A DNA stretch of 64,000 nucleotides from an uncultured Prevotella sp. (GCA_946404405.1 CAMJDL010000003.1:1-64000); one strand, 5' to 3'. Positions 18,068 to 26,300 are shown, numbered from the stretch's first letter. The notes: generated by a model from the letters alone, not told the origin. Translations and numbers: made by a program.

Positions 18068-19009
18068 ATGATGGAAACAACATTCAAGAAACCGCTGAGT
18101 GGTATTATTCCACCACTGGTAACCCCGTTGAAGAACAATGAGACACTCGACGTCGAGAGTCTTGAAAGACTGATAGAACACCTTATCGAGGGTGGTGTAC
18201 ACGGATTGTTTGTCTTAGGAACGACGGGCGAGGAACAGAGCCTCTCGTACGACGTGCGCAAGCAGATGATTAAGGAGTCGTGTCGCATCAACCGAGGCCG
18301 TCTGCCCTTGTTGGCATGCATTACCGACACGTCGATAGAAGAGAGCATCCGTCTGGCCAAGAAGGCTGCCGACTATGGTGCCGACGGTGTGGTCTCGGCT
18401 CCACCCTATTACTTCGCTACGGGTCAGCCCGAGTTGGCACAGTTCTACGAGGAGCTGGTGCCCCAATTGCCGCTTCCCGTGTTCTTATATAATATGCCGT
18501 CACATGTGAAGGTGAGTTTCGCCCCTGATACGGTTGCACGTATTGCGAAAAACGAGCAGGTGGTAGGTTTCAAGGACTCTTCGGCCAATGCCGTCTATTT
18601 CCAGAGCGTGATGTACAAGATGCAGCACCGCAAGGACTTTGCCATGCTTGTAGGTCCTGAGGAGATTACGGGCGAGTGTGTGCTGCTGGGCGCACAGGGT
18701 GGCATCAATGGTGGTGCCAACATGTTCCCTGAGCTCTATGTGGCGATGTACGACGCTGCCCGTCAGCACGACATCAATCGTGTGCTGCAGTTGCAACAGC
18801 TGATTATGCAGATTTCGACGACCATCTATACCGTTGGCCGTCATGGTTCCAGCTATCTGAAGGGCTTGAAGTGTGCTCTATCGCTCTTAGGCATCATCAA
18901 CGATGACTTTGTAGCCTCGCCGTTCTACAAGTTCGAAGCACCTGAGCGTGAAAAGATTCGTCAGGCACTCGATGCATTACCCATCAAGAACGGCAAGCTA
19001 TGCATCTAG
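18068..19009 (+). CDS. DapA/NanA-family class I aldolase
   Basis: 313-residue cytoplasmic (beta/alpha)8 enzyme of the dihydrodipicolinate synthase/N-acetylneuraminate lyase superfamily. Lys169 (VVGFKDSS) is the Schiff-base lysine, Tyr141 (FLYNMPS) the catalytic tyrosine, and GTTGE (51-55) the pyruvate-carboxylate loop. It lies between a rhamnosidase and a sodium:solute symporter and overlaps the latter by 10 bp, so a catabolic role (splitting a 2-keto-3-deoxy sugar acid to pyruvate) is more likely than lysine synthesis. The substrate could be a pectin-derived keto-sugar acid or sialic acid. No nagA, nagB or nanE lies nearby. Confidence 0.88.
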   Translation: MMETTFKKPLSGIIPPLVTPLKNNETLDVESLERLIEHLIEGGVHGLFVLGTTGEEQSLSYDVRKQMIKESCRINRGRLPLLACITDTSIEESIRLAKKAADYGADGVVSAPPYYFATGQPELAQFYEELVPQLPLPVFLYNMPSHVKVSFAPDTVARIAKNEQVVGFKDSSANAVYFQSVMYKMQHRKDFAMLVGPEEITGECVLLGAQGGINGGANMFPELYVAMYDAARQHDINRVLQLQQLIMQISTTIYTVGRHGSSYLKGLKCALSLLGIINDDFVASPFYKFEAPEREKIRQALDALPIKNGKLCI

Positions 19010-20514
19010 TTGATTTCATCGTCTTCATCGTATTCACGCTAGGTGTCGTGGTGTTCGGCTGTTCGTTCTTCAAGAAGGGCAGTTCTGCAGACGAGTTCAC
19101 GTCCGCAGGTCACTCCATTCCTGGCTGGGTGGTAGGCATGTCCATCTTTGCCACCTATGTATCGAGCATTTCCTACATCGGCTATCCAGGCAAGGCGTTT
19201 GCTGCCGATTGGAATGCGTTTGTGTTCTCGCTGTCGATACCTATTGCCTCGTATTTTGCAGCCAAGTATTTCGTGCCGTTCTACAGACATTCAGGCTCCG
19301 TATCAGCCTATACGTTCTTGGAAGAAAAGTTTGGTGCGTGGGCACGATTGTACGCCTCAGCTTGCTATCTGTTGACGCAGATTGCCCGCATGGGATCCAT
19401 CCTCTATCTGCTGGCCGTACCCATGTATATCCTCATGGGGTGGGACATGCATACCGTCATCATTCTGACATCGATAGCCATCATTATCTATTCTATGATG
19501 GGTGGTTTGAAGGCAGTCATTTGGGCTGACGCCATTCAGGGCATCATCCTCATCGGTGGTGCTGTGCTGTGTCTCGCTATCCTCATGTTTTCAATGCCTG
19601 AGGGTCCCATGCAGACCTTTGAGCTTGCTGCGCACAGTCCCATGGGCAACAAATTCTCGTTGGGCGCGTTTACCAGCGACCTGACGACCTCGACCTTTTG
19701 GGTATGCCTCATCTACGGCATCTTTATTAATCTGCAGAACTACGGCATCGACCAGAACTACGTGCAACGCTACCATGCGGCTAAGACGGATAAGGATGCG
19801 AAGTTCTCGGCACTCTTCGGAGGCTACCTCTTTATTCCCGTCTCTGCGCTGTTTTTCCTCATCGGCAGTGCGCTCTACTCGTACTATCAGGCTGGTGTGG
19901 CTGAACTGCCTGCGGATATTCAGGCCAAGCCCGACTACGTATTCCCCTACTTCATCGTCAATGGTCTGCCCGTAGGACTGCGAGGCCTGCTCATTGCCTC
20001 TATCTTTGCTGCTGGCATGTCGACCGTATCGACCAGCGTGACCAGTGCCGCCACGATTATCCTGACGGACTATGTGCGACCATTCTTCTTGAAGGCTCGC
20101 AATGTGGCCGACCATCTGCGCCACCACGACCCACAGGACCATCATAAGCATCAGAAACTGGAACTGGCCATCGTGCGCCTCTCCAGCTTTGGCGTGGGCA
20201 TTTTGGGTGCCTGCGTAGCCATTGCGATGCTATCGGTAGAAAGCATTATCGACGCTTGGTGGACGCTCAGCTCCATATTCAGCGGTGGCATGCTGGGCTT
20301 GTTCTTGCTTGGCTGCATTCCGCAGAAGATTAGTCGCTGGGCAGCCTTCCTCGGTTGTGTGGCTGGTGTACTGGTCATTGCGTGGATATCTATGGCCGAA
20401 ATGTGGTCGTTGCCAGGCATCCATCTGCACCCCTATCTGGCCATCGTTCTTGGCACCTCCGTCATCTTCCTCGTCGGCTTTTTGTTGACATATCTTGTAA
20501 AAGGACAGAAATAA
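19000..20514 (+). CDS. Sodium:solute symporter (SSS family)
   Basis: 504-residue inner-membrane transporter with about 13 hydrophobic helices. Typical SSS features are seen: DEFTSAGHSIPGWVVGMSIF at the N-terminus, and a conserved region with SIFAAGMSTVSTSVTSAATI, which includes the Na+-site serines. It overlaps the upstream aldolase gene by 10 bp (ATG 19000), so transport and cleavage are coupled genetically. The substrate is inferred to be the acid handled by the aldolase. It ends the operon; the next gene has its own promoter. Confidence 0.92.
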   Translation: MHLVDFIVFIVFTLGVVVFGCSFFKKGSSADEFTSAGHSIPGWVVGMSIFATYVSSISYIGYPGKAFAADWNAFVFSLSIPIASYFAAKYFVPFYRHSGSVSAYTFLEEKFGAWARLYASACYLLTQIARMGSILYLLAVPMYILMGWDMHTVIILTSIAIIIYSMMGGLKAVIWADAIQGIILIGGAVLCLAILMFSMPEGPMQTFELAAHSPMGNKFSLGAFTSDLTTSTFWVCLIYGIFINLQNYGIDQNYVQRYHAAKTDKDAKFSALFGGYLFIPVSALFFLIGSALYSYYQAGVAELPADIQAKPDYVFPYFIVNGLPVGLRGLLIASIFAAGMSTVSTSVTSAATIILTDYVRPFFLKARNVADHLRHHDPQDHHKHQKLELAIVRLSSFGVGILGACVAIAMLSVESIIDAWWTLSSIFSGGMLGLFLLGCIPQKISRWAAFLGCVAGVLVIAWISMAEMWSLPGIHLHPYLAIVLGTSVIFLVGFLLTYLVKGQK

Positions 20515-20546
20515 TCGCCTTGATAGTTAAAAAAGGAACAAAATAG

Positions 20547-20577
20547 TTTGCAGAAAGATAAAAAATAAATACCTTTG
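20547..20577 (+). promoter_or_regulatory. Promoter: TTTG -33, 19-bp spacer, TACCTTTG -7
   Basis: TTTG at 20547-20550 and TACCTTTG at 20570-20577, with the ideal 19-bp spacing; start codon 35 bp downstream. Confidence 0.8.
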
Positions 20578-20611
20578 CATGCGATTAGAAACCAATTAAT
20601 ATTTAAGAAGT

Positions 20612-21109
20612 ATGAAAAAGTTTTTTAACTATGCAACTACACTAGTTCTCTTGGCAGTTTGCACTTTTGGCATCAGTTCCTGTGGTAATGACGATGATGA
20701 TCTTTTAAAGCCCGGCAGTATGTTTGGCGATTGGGTGTCAATGACATTACAACAAAACGGTAATTTATTGTCATTAGAAATCGACAACTTTAACGGAAAT
20801 GAAGTAATAGGCACTGTTTACAAAGTGTATGGCACAAACATTATGCAAAACATGGAGTTGAACGAAAGGGCCATCACTAAAATTGAAAAGTACGTGAACT
20901 ACGGCACATTCAGTTATTCGGGCGATAATCTCAGTATTACTTGGCCGGAAGGCACATTCTCAGGCTCTATCTCATTCAGCAACAACGGTTCAGACGCTGT
21001 CTGGAGAAATCAGGCTACAACACTTAATATGGGGCGCCCCTCTGGAAAAGTAAGTACACTCGTATCAAGGATCGAGACCCTATATAGACTCTATTTTGCG
21101 GGCAAGTAA
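20612..21109 (+). CDS. Small lipoprotein of unknown function
   Basis: 165 residues with a signal peptide and lipobox (GISSCGNDDDD); four acidic residues after the Cys suit surface export in Bacteroidetes. The rest is predicted beta-rich (GDWVSMTLQQNGN; FSGSISFSNNGSDAVW), like lipocalin-type domains of Bacteroidetes lipoproteins, but no named family is assigned. It has its own promoter and a following terminator, so it is monocistronic. Codon use is more A/T-rich than that of the sugar operon before it. Confidence 0.75.
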   Translation: MKKFFNYATTLVLLAVCTFGISSCGNDDDDLLKPGSMFGDWVSMTLQQNGNLLSLEIDNFNGNEVIGTVYKVYGTNIMQNMELNERAITKIEKYVNYGTFSYSGDNLSITWPEGTFSGSISFSNNGSDAVWRNQATTLNMGRPSGKVSTLVSRIETLYRLYFAGK

Positions 21110-21134
21110 ACGATTGTCTGCATCAACACATAAA

Positions 21135-21166
21135 GGCCGGAAGTCATCACGCTTTCGGTTCTTTTT
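21135..21166 (+). terminator. Rho-independent terminator after the small lipoprotein gene
   Basis: CCGGAAG and CTTTCGG stem with a 9-nt loop, followed by TTCTTTTTG. Closely related in sequence to the terminator at 21933. Confidence 0.7.
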
Positions 21167-21229
21167 GTTGTCTATTACAAGTTTCTTACACAAAATGAGG
21201 TGTGTGTGTGCAAAAAAAGTGCAAAAAAG

Positions 21230-21260
21230 TTTGCAGATATTAAAAATTTCCTTATCTTTG
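21230..21260 (+). promoter_or_regulatory. Promoter: TTTG -33, 19-bp spacer, TATCTTTG -7
   Basis: TTTG 21230-21233 and TATCTTTG 21253-21260 match the Bacteroidetes vegetative consensus exactly; ATG is 39 bp downstream. Confidence 0.82.
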
Positions 21261-21299
21261 CAGCGTAATTTATTAATTTTAATTAATCAAAACAAGAGT

Positions 21300-21905
21300 A
21301 TGAAGAAATTTATGATGATCGCAGTAATGGCAGTATGCTGTCTGACTGCAAATGCACAGAAGATGCGTCACGACGCAGGTTCATTCACTATCCAGCCCAT
21401 GATTGGTCTCTCAACTGGTACATGGAGAGGTGAGCGTTACACCAACGGCATCAGTACTACCAGCACAAGTAACGAAGCTCGCGTAGGTTTTACTATTGGT
21501 GCCGAGGCTGAATATTACACCTCTACCAACTGGCTCTCTCTTTCTGCAGGAGTTATGTACCAGCAGCAGGGTTGGAAGTTCAAGGAGGACAGCAAGTCAA
21601 CAAATATCGACTACATCAACATCCCCGTCTTGGCTAACTTCTATGTAGGTAAGGGCTTCGCTCTGAAGATTGGTGTACAGCCGGGTTTCAAGGTCAATGC
21701 ATCGTACGATGGCAAAAGCATAGAAAAAGTCAAATCCTTCAACTTTGCTATCCCCGTCGGTCTCTCTTACGAGTTCAACAACGGTATTACTCTTGACCTC
21801 CGCGGTGCTGCTTCTCTGACCAGAGTCGATGACTTTGATGACGATAATAAGTGGTACACCGATGGTGGTATGCTGACCATCGGCTACAAGTTCGAGCTGA
21901 AGTAA
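21300..21905 (+). CDS. Small outer-membrane beta-barrel protein
   Basis: 201 residues: signal peptide (MKKFMMIAVMAVCCLTANAQ), then alternating strands ending in a short C-terminal strand (MLTIGYKFELK). The pattern matches the outer-membrane beta-barrel (PorT/OMP_b-brl-like) families of Bacteroidetes; function unknown. The longer in-frame extension to 21096 crosses the previous terminator and this gene's own promoter, so ATG 21300 was chosen. Monocistronic, with a strong promoter and terminator. Confidence 0.82.
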   Translation: MKKFMMIAVMAVCCLTANAQKMRHDAGSFTIQPMIGLSTGTWRGERYTNGISTTSTSNEARVGFTIGAEAEYYTSTNWLSLSAGVMYQQQGWKFKEDSKSTNIDYINIPVLANFYVGKGFALKIGVQPGFKVNASYDGKSIEKVKSFNFAIPVGLSYEFNNGITLDLRGAASLTRVDDFDDDNKWYTDGGMLTIGYKFELK

Positions 21906-21932
21906 ATCAAACTCACATACAAAACAACAGAA

Positions 21933-21965
21933 GGCCGGAGACATAATGCTTTCGGCTTTTTTCTT
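21933..21965 (+). terminator. Rho-independent terminator after the beta-barrel gene
   Basis: GCCGGAG/CTTTCGGC stem followed by a run of T. It shares the AAGGCCGGA...GCTTTCGG arms with the terminator at 21135, so the two look copied from one another. Confidence 0.75.
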
Positions 21966-22057
21966 TTTACAGCAAGTAAAACAATACGTTTAGCTACGGT
22001 AAACAATATGTTTACTGGCGGTAAAAGGCACTTATCTCGGAGCCGGTAGCGCGTGAG

Positions 22058-22087
22058 AGTAACGTTGCAACGTTGCAACGTTGCGTA
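22058..22087. repeat. Octamer palindrome array A (ACGTTGCA-type)
   Basis: Three tandem copies of the self-complementary octamer ACGTTGCA end in GCGTAAG. The orientation of the flank is the same as in array C at 26206. Confidence 0.85.
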
Positions 22088-22172
22088 AGCACCCTCATAG
22101 TATTTTTGTAGAAGTATAGTGGATAGTATTTCTAAGATTATGATAAATAGAATAGTTAAAAATAACTATTAT

Positions 22173-22203
22173 ACTCCTTATGCAACGTTGCAACGTTGCA
22201 ACA
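22173..22203. repeat. Octamer palindrome array B, overlapping the -33 region
   Basis: TACTCCTTATGCAACGTTGC and continuing octamers. The reverse complement matches array C and its flank (GCGTAAGGAGTA), so B and C are inverted repeats bounding the cassette. B covers the -33 position of the promoter at 22219. A 7-bp inverted repeat (ATAGTTA, 4 bp, TAACTAT) lies just upstream (22152-22169). Confidence 0.8.
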
Positions 22204-22226
22204 CTCGAAAATTTGTTGTACCTTTG
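22196..22226 (+). promoter_or_regulatory. Promoter of the primase-like cassette
   Basis: TACCTTTG -7 box at 22219-22226; the -33 position (GTTG, 22195-22198) lies inside octamer array B, suggesting that an octamer-binding protein controls it. Confidence 0.65.
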
Positions 22227-22245
22227 CCCTGAGATTTTTTCCCAA

Positions 22246-22332
22246 GGCAGGGAATATTTCTCGCAAGCCAAGAGAATACTTCTTCGAGGCCAAGAGATTA
22301 CTTCTTCGAGGCCAAGAGAATACTTCTCGGTT
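22246..22332. repeat. 22-bp tandem repeat array in the 5' leader
   Basis: Four units with period 21-22 bp, the last three beginning GCCAAGAGAATACTTC (22267, 22289, 22311). They lie between the -7 box and the first cassette gene, so they would be transcribed. Each unit contains short complementary GAGAA/TTCTC arms. Confidence 0.8.
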
Positions 22333-22364
22333 AGAATGTGACACGTAATATAATAATAAGGTGT

Positions 22365-23027
22365 ATGAAGCATATAAAAATCATGGATATGCCCAGCTGC
22401 GACAAGCTGATTTACAGCGCTGGTGTGATAGCCCGTCAGATTGGTGCGCTGTTTGTGGTTGACGACGAAAACCCGCAAAGTGCAATGTCCTACCCTATCG
22501 TGGCTGGTGGCCGCAATCTGGCTGACGGTTGGTTGACGCCAGGCGAAGAGTGCATGCAGACGCCTGTGGTGTGCCGTGTAGGCGAAAAAATCAGTCCTAA
22601 TCTGTTTGCCAAATACGTCAAGATGGGCATGCATGAAGAGGTGCCCACAACGGCTTACGAACTCTACGGACAACTGCGCGAGAGTGGTGCCGACCTGCGA
22701 CTGCCTGTAATGGCCAGTACGCAGGAGCCTATTCGCGAATTCCATGTTGAGCTGGAAATCAATGGTTTCAAGAGGAAGGAGGGCTACTGCTACTCGACGG
22801 ATGGCTCGGATTTCTACTTCGAAGCCTATTTCGATACGAGTAACCACGACGACCTGTATAATCAGCTGATGGGACAACTGATGGAATACATAAACATTCT
22901 TGACAAGGAAGAACTGGGGGCGAAAATCATCTTCCGCTCGCTCGACTTTGATTATCAGGATGTCATCGAAAAGCTGAACACGACGCCCATCGACACCATC
23001 CATTGCGACATGTACGAACCCAGATAG
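22365..23027 (+). CDS. Cassette protein of unknown function (about 220 residues)
   Basis: No family recognised. The protein appears soluble, with no signal peptide or membrane helix. The first half contains VVDDENPQSAMSYPIVAGGR and a Cys-containing stretch (GEECMQTPVVCRVGEK). The second half is acidic and may form an alpha/beta domain (FHVELEINGFKRKEGYCYST). ATG 22365 was preferred; GTG 22338 and ATG 22383 are in-frame alternatives. It is preceded by the octamer-overlapped promoter and the 22-bp repeat leader, and followed 15 bp later by a second unknown gene and then the primase-like gene. Confidence 0.7.
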   Translation: MKHIKIMDMPSCDKLIYSAGVIARQIGALFVVDDENPQSAMSYPIVAGGRNLADGWLTPGEECMQTPVVCRVGEKISPNLFAKYVKMGMHEEVPTTAYELYGQLRESGADLRLPVMASTQEPIREFHVELEINGFKRKEGYCYSTDGSDFYFEAYFDTSNHDDLYNQLMGQLMEYINILDKEELGAKIIFRSLDFDYQDVIEKLNTTPIDTIHCDMYEPR

Positions 23028-23042
23028 AAAAACCTCATACCC

Positions 23043-23690
23043 ATGTCAAGTATCAGGTTAATACCCGTTGAATTCATTGTCGAGCACGCCAAGGCGCTGA
23101 AAACGGCTGCCGAGGCAATGCCCCTGCGCCAGCTGTTGGCCGACTGGTTCACCACGAACCACCACGAGGCCGAGGGCTATGCTGCCCTGCGCGACATTGA
23201 CGACCACTTCCATGCATCGGCCAAGCAGGTGGGACTGGATGGCGAGACGGAGCAAGAGCCCGTAGTGCTGGATGGCTGCGTCCTGAGCCGTTACCGCAAC
23301 AATCAGACCGAGGCACGCATGCTGGTAGCCATCATCCACGAAATCCACCGTCGCATGAACATCCCACCAGAAGAGAGCCGCAAAGCCAAACGTCCTGAGG
23401 ATGTACGACAGGACAGTTGGACGTGGCCACACGTTATGCGCGTCATGATACGCAAGAACATCATTTTCGAAAAGACCAAAAAGGCCAACTTCGGCCTCAT
23501 GATAGAAAAGGTGCTGGGCAAAAAAGTGAAAGTGAACTCCATCCGTCGCGCCAACTACGGCCACTACGACATCGTGGAGAAATACGACTACGACCTGAGC
23601 GAGCAAGATAAGGACATCATTCGCGATATTTCAGCCCTGTTCTTGCCATTGACAATGCCAAAAAACGGCAACGAGCCGACAGGCATTTGA
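23043..23690 (+). CDS. Cassette protein of unknown function (215 residues)
   Basis: No family recognised. Soluble; predicted mostly helical, with a basic middle (IHRRMNIPPEESRKAKRPED; RKNIIFEKTKKANFG) and an acidic C-terminal region. The basic segments could contact nucleic acid. It sits 15 bp after the first cassette gene and directly before four iteron-like boxes and the primase-like gene, so a role with that protein is likely. Candidate functions are replication accessory or repressor; neither can be shown from sequence. Confidence 0.7.
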   Translation: MSSIRLIPVEFIVEHAKALKTAAEAMPLRQLLADWFTTNHHEAEGYAALRDIDDHFHASAKQVGLDGETEQEPVVLDGCVLSRYRNNQTEARMLVAIIHEIHRRMNIPPEESRKAKRPEDVRQDSWTWPHVMRVMIRKNIIFEKTKKANFGLMIEKVLGKKVKVNSIRRANYGHYDIVEKYDYDLSEQDKDIIRDISALFLPLTMPKNGNEPTGI

Positions 23691-23737
23691 CATTTCGTTG
23701 ACATTTTGCCAACCATTTGACATCCATTTGACATTTC
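23686..23737. repeat. Iteron-like boxes TTTGACATTTC (4 copies)
   Basis: Copies start at 23686, 23697, 23716 and 23727 (spacing 11, 19, 11 bp); all keep TTGACAT. They overlap the stop of the second cassette gene and precede the primase-like gene. The near-helical spacing and location next to a replication-type gene resemble iterons or an operator. Confidence 0.65.
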
Positions 23738-23781
23738 CCCGTAAGACGCAAAAAAGCCATTTTTGCGTTATTTTTTATTTG

Positions 23782-23789
23782 TAACTTTG
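23782..23789 (+). promoter_or_regulatory. -7 box TAACTTTG before the primase-like gene
   Basis: Matches TAnnTTTG; a TTTG lies 16 bp further upstream (23762-23765). An unusually good ribosome site AGGAG follows at 23868-23872. Confidence 0.6.
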
Positions 23790-23880
23790 CATCACGATTG
23801 ATGGGAAATCGTGCTGGCGCGCACACGACGGAACGGAGATCAAAAGAACAAGAGTACTAATAAAAAAAGGAGATTTGATT

Positions 23881-26202
23881 ATGCAAGAAGAATTATTGAA
23901 GAAGATTGCGCTGAACAGCGCACAAAAGCCCAATCGAGGTCTGGCTTTCGTAAACGACCTCGCAGCGTACGACCGTCTGACCCACGAACCTTGGCTGGCA
24001 AAGATGGTGGACGACATCCGCAACGGCAACGATTCCCTCAAGGATGAATTGCCCATCCGATGCTCGCACTACTATCGGTTCAAAGACAACCGACGTCGCC
24101 AGGCCGACATGGACCCAGAGGCTTTCCTCTTTCAGACCTGTGTCGACATCGACGATGTAGAGGCCGTAGAGCCTGCCATCGCTCGCGCGTACCTTCTTAA
24201 TAATGAGGAGGGCGAGTGGAAAGACATGCTGCTCCACATGGAGTATTCGGCTCGTAAAAAGCTGCACATCGACATCCGCATCCCCATTGGCATGACCATC
24301 GAGGAAGCCCAGCAGGCCTACTGCCAGGCACTGGATGTACCATTCGACAGCAGCTGCATCTCGCCCGAACGCTTCATTCTGGTGACTGATGCCCGTCAGG
24401 AGATTTATCGCTCAGAGCATTGGTACGAGGTGCTGCCCGAAGAGGAGTTGAAACTGCGTCGCGAGGCCTATCAGAAACGCGGACTCACCATCGATGGCCG
24501 CAAAATTACACAGCGGAACCGACCCTACTGTGTAAATTCGCCCGAGTTGTTTCCTGAGGTGAAGCAGGTAGAAGCCGAGGATGGTTGTCTGCGTGTCTTC
24601 GACCTCTGTATGGAAGAAGCTGGACTGACGGAGCGAGCCTTGCAGATAGAGGGTGTACGCCACAATTCGCTGCGCAGCATCCTCTCGGTAGGTGCCTGTC
24701 AGCTGATGCCGAAGGAGCAGATGGTGGCTGTAGTCAAGACTCGCATGCCTGAGTATGCCGATGAAAAGGACTGCCAACAACTTATCCACGACTTCTACGC
24801 CAACTACACTGAGTTGAACCGCCCATTGACCCGCCGTCAGCGTGAAATCCACGCCGAGGCCTTTGGTGAACAGCTTGAAGACAATGAGGCAGAGGAGGCT
24901 GTAGAGGCTGGCGAGCAGAAGCAGAAGAAGCGCCAGCTGAACGTCAAAGCCCTGCCTTCAGGACTGCGCGAGCCAGTGATGATGGCTCCGAAGGACATGC
25001 AGATGAACGTGCTTTCGGCCATTCTGCCCGTAGCGGCTACTTATGCTGACCAAGTGAGCATCGTCTATGCCGACAACAAGCAGCAGCACCTTGGGCTGAT
25101 GGGTCTCATTATCGGTCGTCAGGCTGGTGGAAAGTCGAGTGTCAAGGAGGCTGTCGAGTTGTGGATACGTCCGCTGAAAGAGCAGTCGGCCAAAGCACGT
25201 GAGGAAGAGGAAGCCGTCAAGCAGAAGAACAAGCTTCGCAAGTCCAACGAACGAGCCATCGAGGTGCCCAAGGTGGTCATCCGCAAGGTACCCATCACCA
25301 TCTCGTGCTCAACGCTGTTGAAGCGACTGAAGAATGCTGACGGCCACACGCTGTTCAGCTTCGGCGAGGAACTCGACACGCTGTTGAAAACCAATGGTGC
25401 TGGCTCGTGGTCGGCTAAGTACGACGTCTACCGCTACTCGTTCGATCGAGGTGAGTGGGGTCAGGACTACAACAGCGACCAGGCTGAGTCGGGCGAAGTA
25501 AACGTAGCCTACAACTGGACTATCCTGGGTACCTACGGCGCCTTCAACCGCTGCTTCAACAGCGAGAACGTCGAGAATGGTCTTGGTGGCCGTATCCTGA
25601 TGTCGGAGATGCCCGACTTGCGTTTCTCGAAGATTCCCAAGTATCAGCCCATGACTGCAGAGCAAGAAGAGGCCGTGATGAAAGCCATCGAACTGCTCCA
25701 ATCCAAAAGTGGACTGGTTGACACGCCCTTGCTGCGAAAGCACATTGACAAGTGGCTGGAGGAAAAGCGTCAGGAAGCGCTGAAGAATGGCGACGAGGCT
25801 ATGGACGAACTACGCAAGCGTTCGGCAGTCATTGCCTTCCGTTGTGCCGTCATCTTTCACATGCTATCGGGTAAGGAGCGCGAATCGAGGGCCTGTGTCG
25901 ACTTCATGATGATGATGGCCGACTACGTGCTCGACAACCAGATGCACCTGCTCTGTCAGAAGATGGAGAGCCAGCAAGCCAAGAACGAGCCTGCCGTCGT
26001 GAAGACATTGGGTAACATGACCGTGTTCGACAAGCTGCCTCGCGAGTTTACCCTTAACGACGTGAAAACGGCCAAGGGACTGGGTTACGAGGAGTCGTCC
26101 TATCGTAGCATCGTCAGCAAATGGAAGTCATGCGGCATCATCGAAGACATGCCACCACAGCCAGGCATCAGGAAAGCCCGCTACCGTAAGTGCTGCGCAT
26201 GA
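23881..26202 (+). CDS. DUF3987/VirE-N-like primase-helicase-type protein
   Basis: 773 residues. Residues 1-200 resemble the BT4734-like/VirE N-terminal domain. Residues 360-720 resemble the DUF3987 ATPase-like domain, with a P-loop GRQAGGKSS at about 412-420 and a later SFGEELDTLLKT segment. The link between them is acidic and Glu-rich (EDNEAEEAVEAGEQ). The C-terminus (FTLNDVKTAKGLGYEESSYR) looks like a small winged-helix. DUF3987 proteins are typical of Bacteroidetes mobile or accessory loci and are thought to act in DNA replication. ATG 23881 was chosen for the AGGAG 8 bp upstream. No integrase or transposase gene is present. Confidence 0.82.
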   Translation: MQEELLKKIALNSAQKPNRGLAFVNDLAAYDRLTHEPWLAKMVDDIRNGNDSLKDELPIRCSHYYRFKDNRRRQADMDPEAFLFQTCVDIDDVEAVEPAIARAYLLNNEEGEWKDMLLHMEYSARKKLHIDIRIPIGMTIEEAQQAYCQALDVPFDSSCISPERFILVTDARQEIYRSEHWYEVLPEEELKLRREAYQKRGLTIDGRKITQRNRPYCVNSPELFPEVKQVEAEDGCLRVFDLCMEEAGLTERALQIEGVRHNSLRSILSVGACQLMPKEQMVAVVKTRMPEYADEKDCQQLIHDFYANYTELNRPLTRRQREIHAEAFGEQLEDNEAEEAVEAGEQKQKKRQLNVKALPSGLREPVMMAPKDMQMNVLSAILPVAATYADQVSIVYADNKQQHLGLMGLIIGRQAGGKSSVKEAVELWIRPLKEQSAKAREEEEAVKQKNKLRKSNERAIEVPKVVIRKVPITISCSTLLKRLKNADGHTLFSFGEELDTLLKTNGAGSWSAKYDVYRYSFDRGEWGQDYNSDQAESGEVNVAYNWTILGTYGAFNRCFNSENVENGLGGRILMSEMPDLRFSKIPKYQPMTAEQEEAVMKAIELLQSKSGLVDTPLLRKHIDKWLEEKRQEALKNGDEAMDELRKRSAVIAFRCAVIFHMLSGKERESRACVDFMMMMADYVLDNQMHLLCQKMESQQAKNEPAVVKTLGNMTVFDKLPREFTLNDVKTAKGLGYEESSYRSIVSKWKSCGIIEDMPPQPGIRKARYRKCCA

Positions 26203-26205
26203 AAA

Positions 26206-26240
26206 GCGTTGCAACGTTGCAACGTTGCGTAAGGAGTATC
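26206..26240. repeat. Octamer palindrome array C with conserved flank
   Basis: GCGTTGCAACGTTGCAACG continuing into TTGCGTAAGGAGTAT, four bases after the primase-like stop codon and before the terminator. It is the inverted partner of array B and a direct repeat of array A. Confidence 0.85.
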
Positions 26241-26251
26241 TGAATCAAGAA

Positions 26252-26278
26252 GGGAGTCGCAAATCGCGACCCCCTTTT
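26252..26278 (+). terminator. Rho-independent terminator ending the cassette
   Basis: GGGaGTCGC / GCGACcCCC stem with a 5-nt loop, followed by CTTTTCC. Confidence 0.75.
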
Positions 26279-26300
26279 CCATATCCATGTAGAAACGTTG

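Noticed and set aside
18068..19009. Lysine-biosynthesis DapA
   Set aside because: Context is a glycan operon with an overlapping symporter gene, so a catabolic aldolase is more likely; kept as family-level call only.
22095..23003. 302-residue minus-strand ORF over the cassette
   Set aside because: It runs through the promoter, the octamer array and the 22-bp leader repeats, and is antisense to the first cassette gene; the plus-strand gene is better supported by promoter and gene order.
22000..26300. Insertion sequence or integrative conjugative element
   Set aside because: No transposase, integrase, relaxase or mobilisation gene is present; only a small cassette with repeats is supported.
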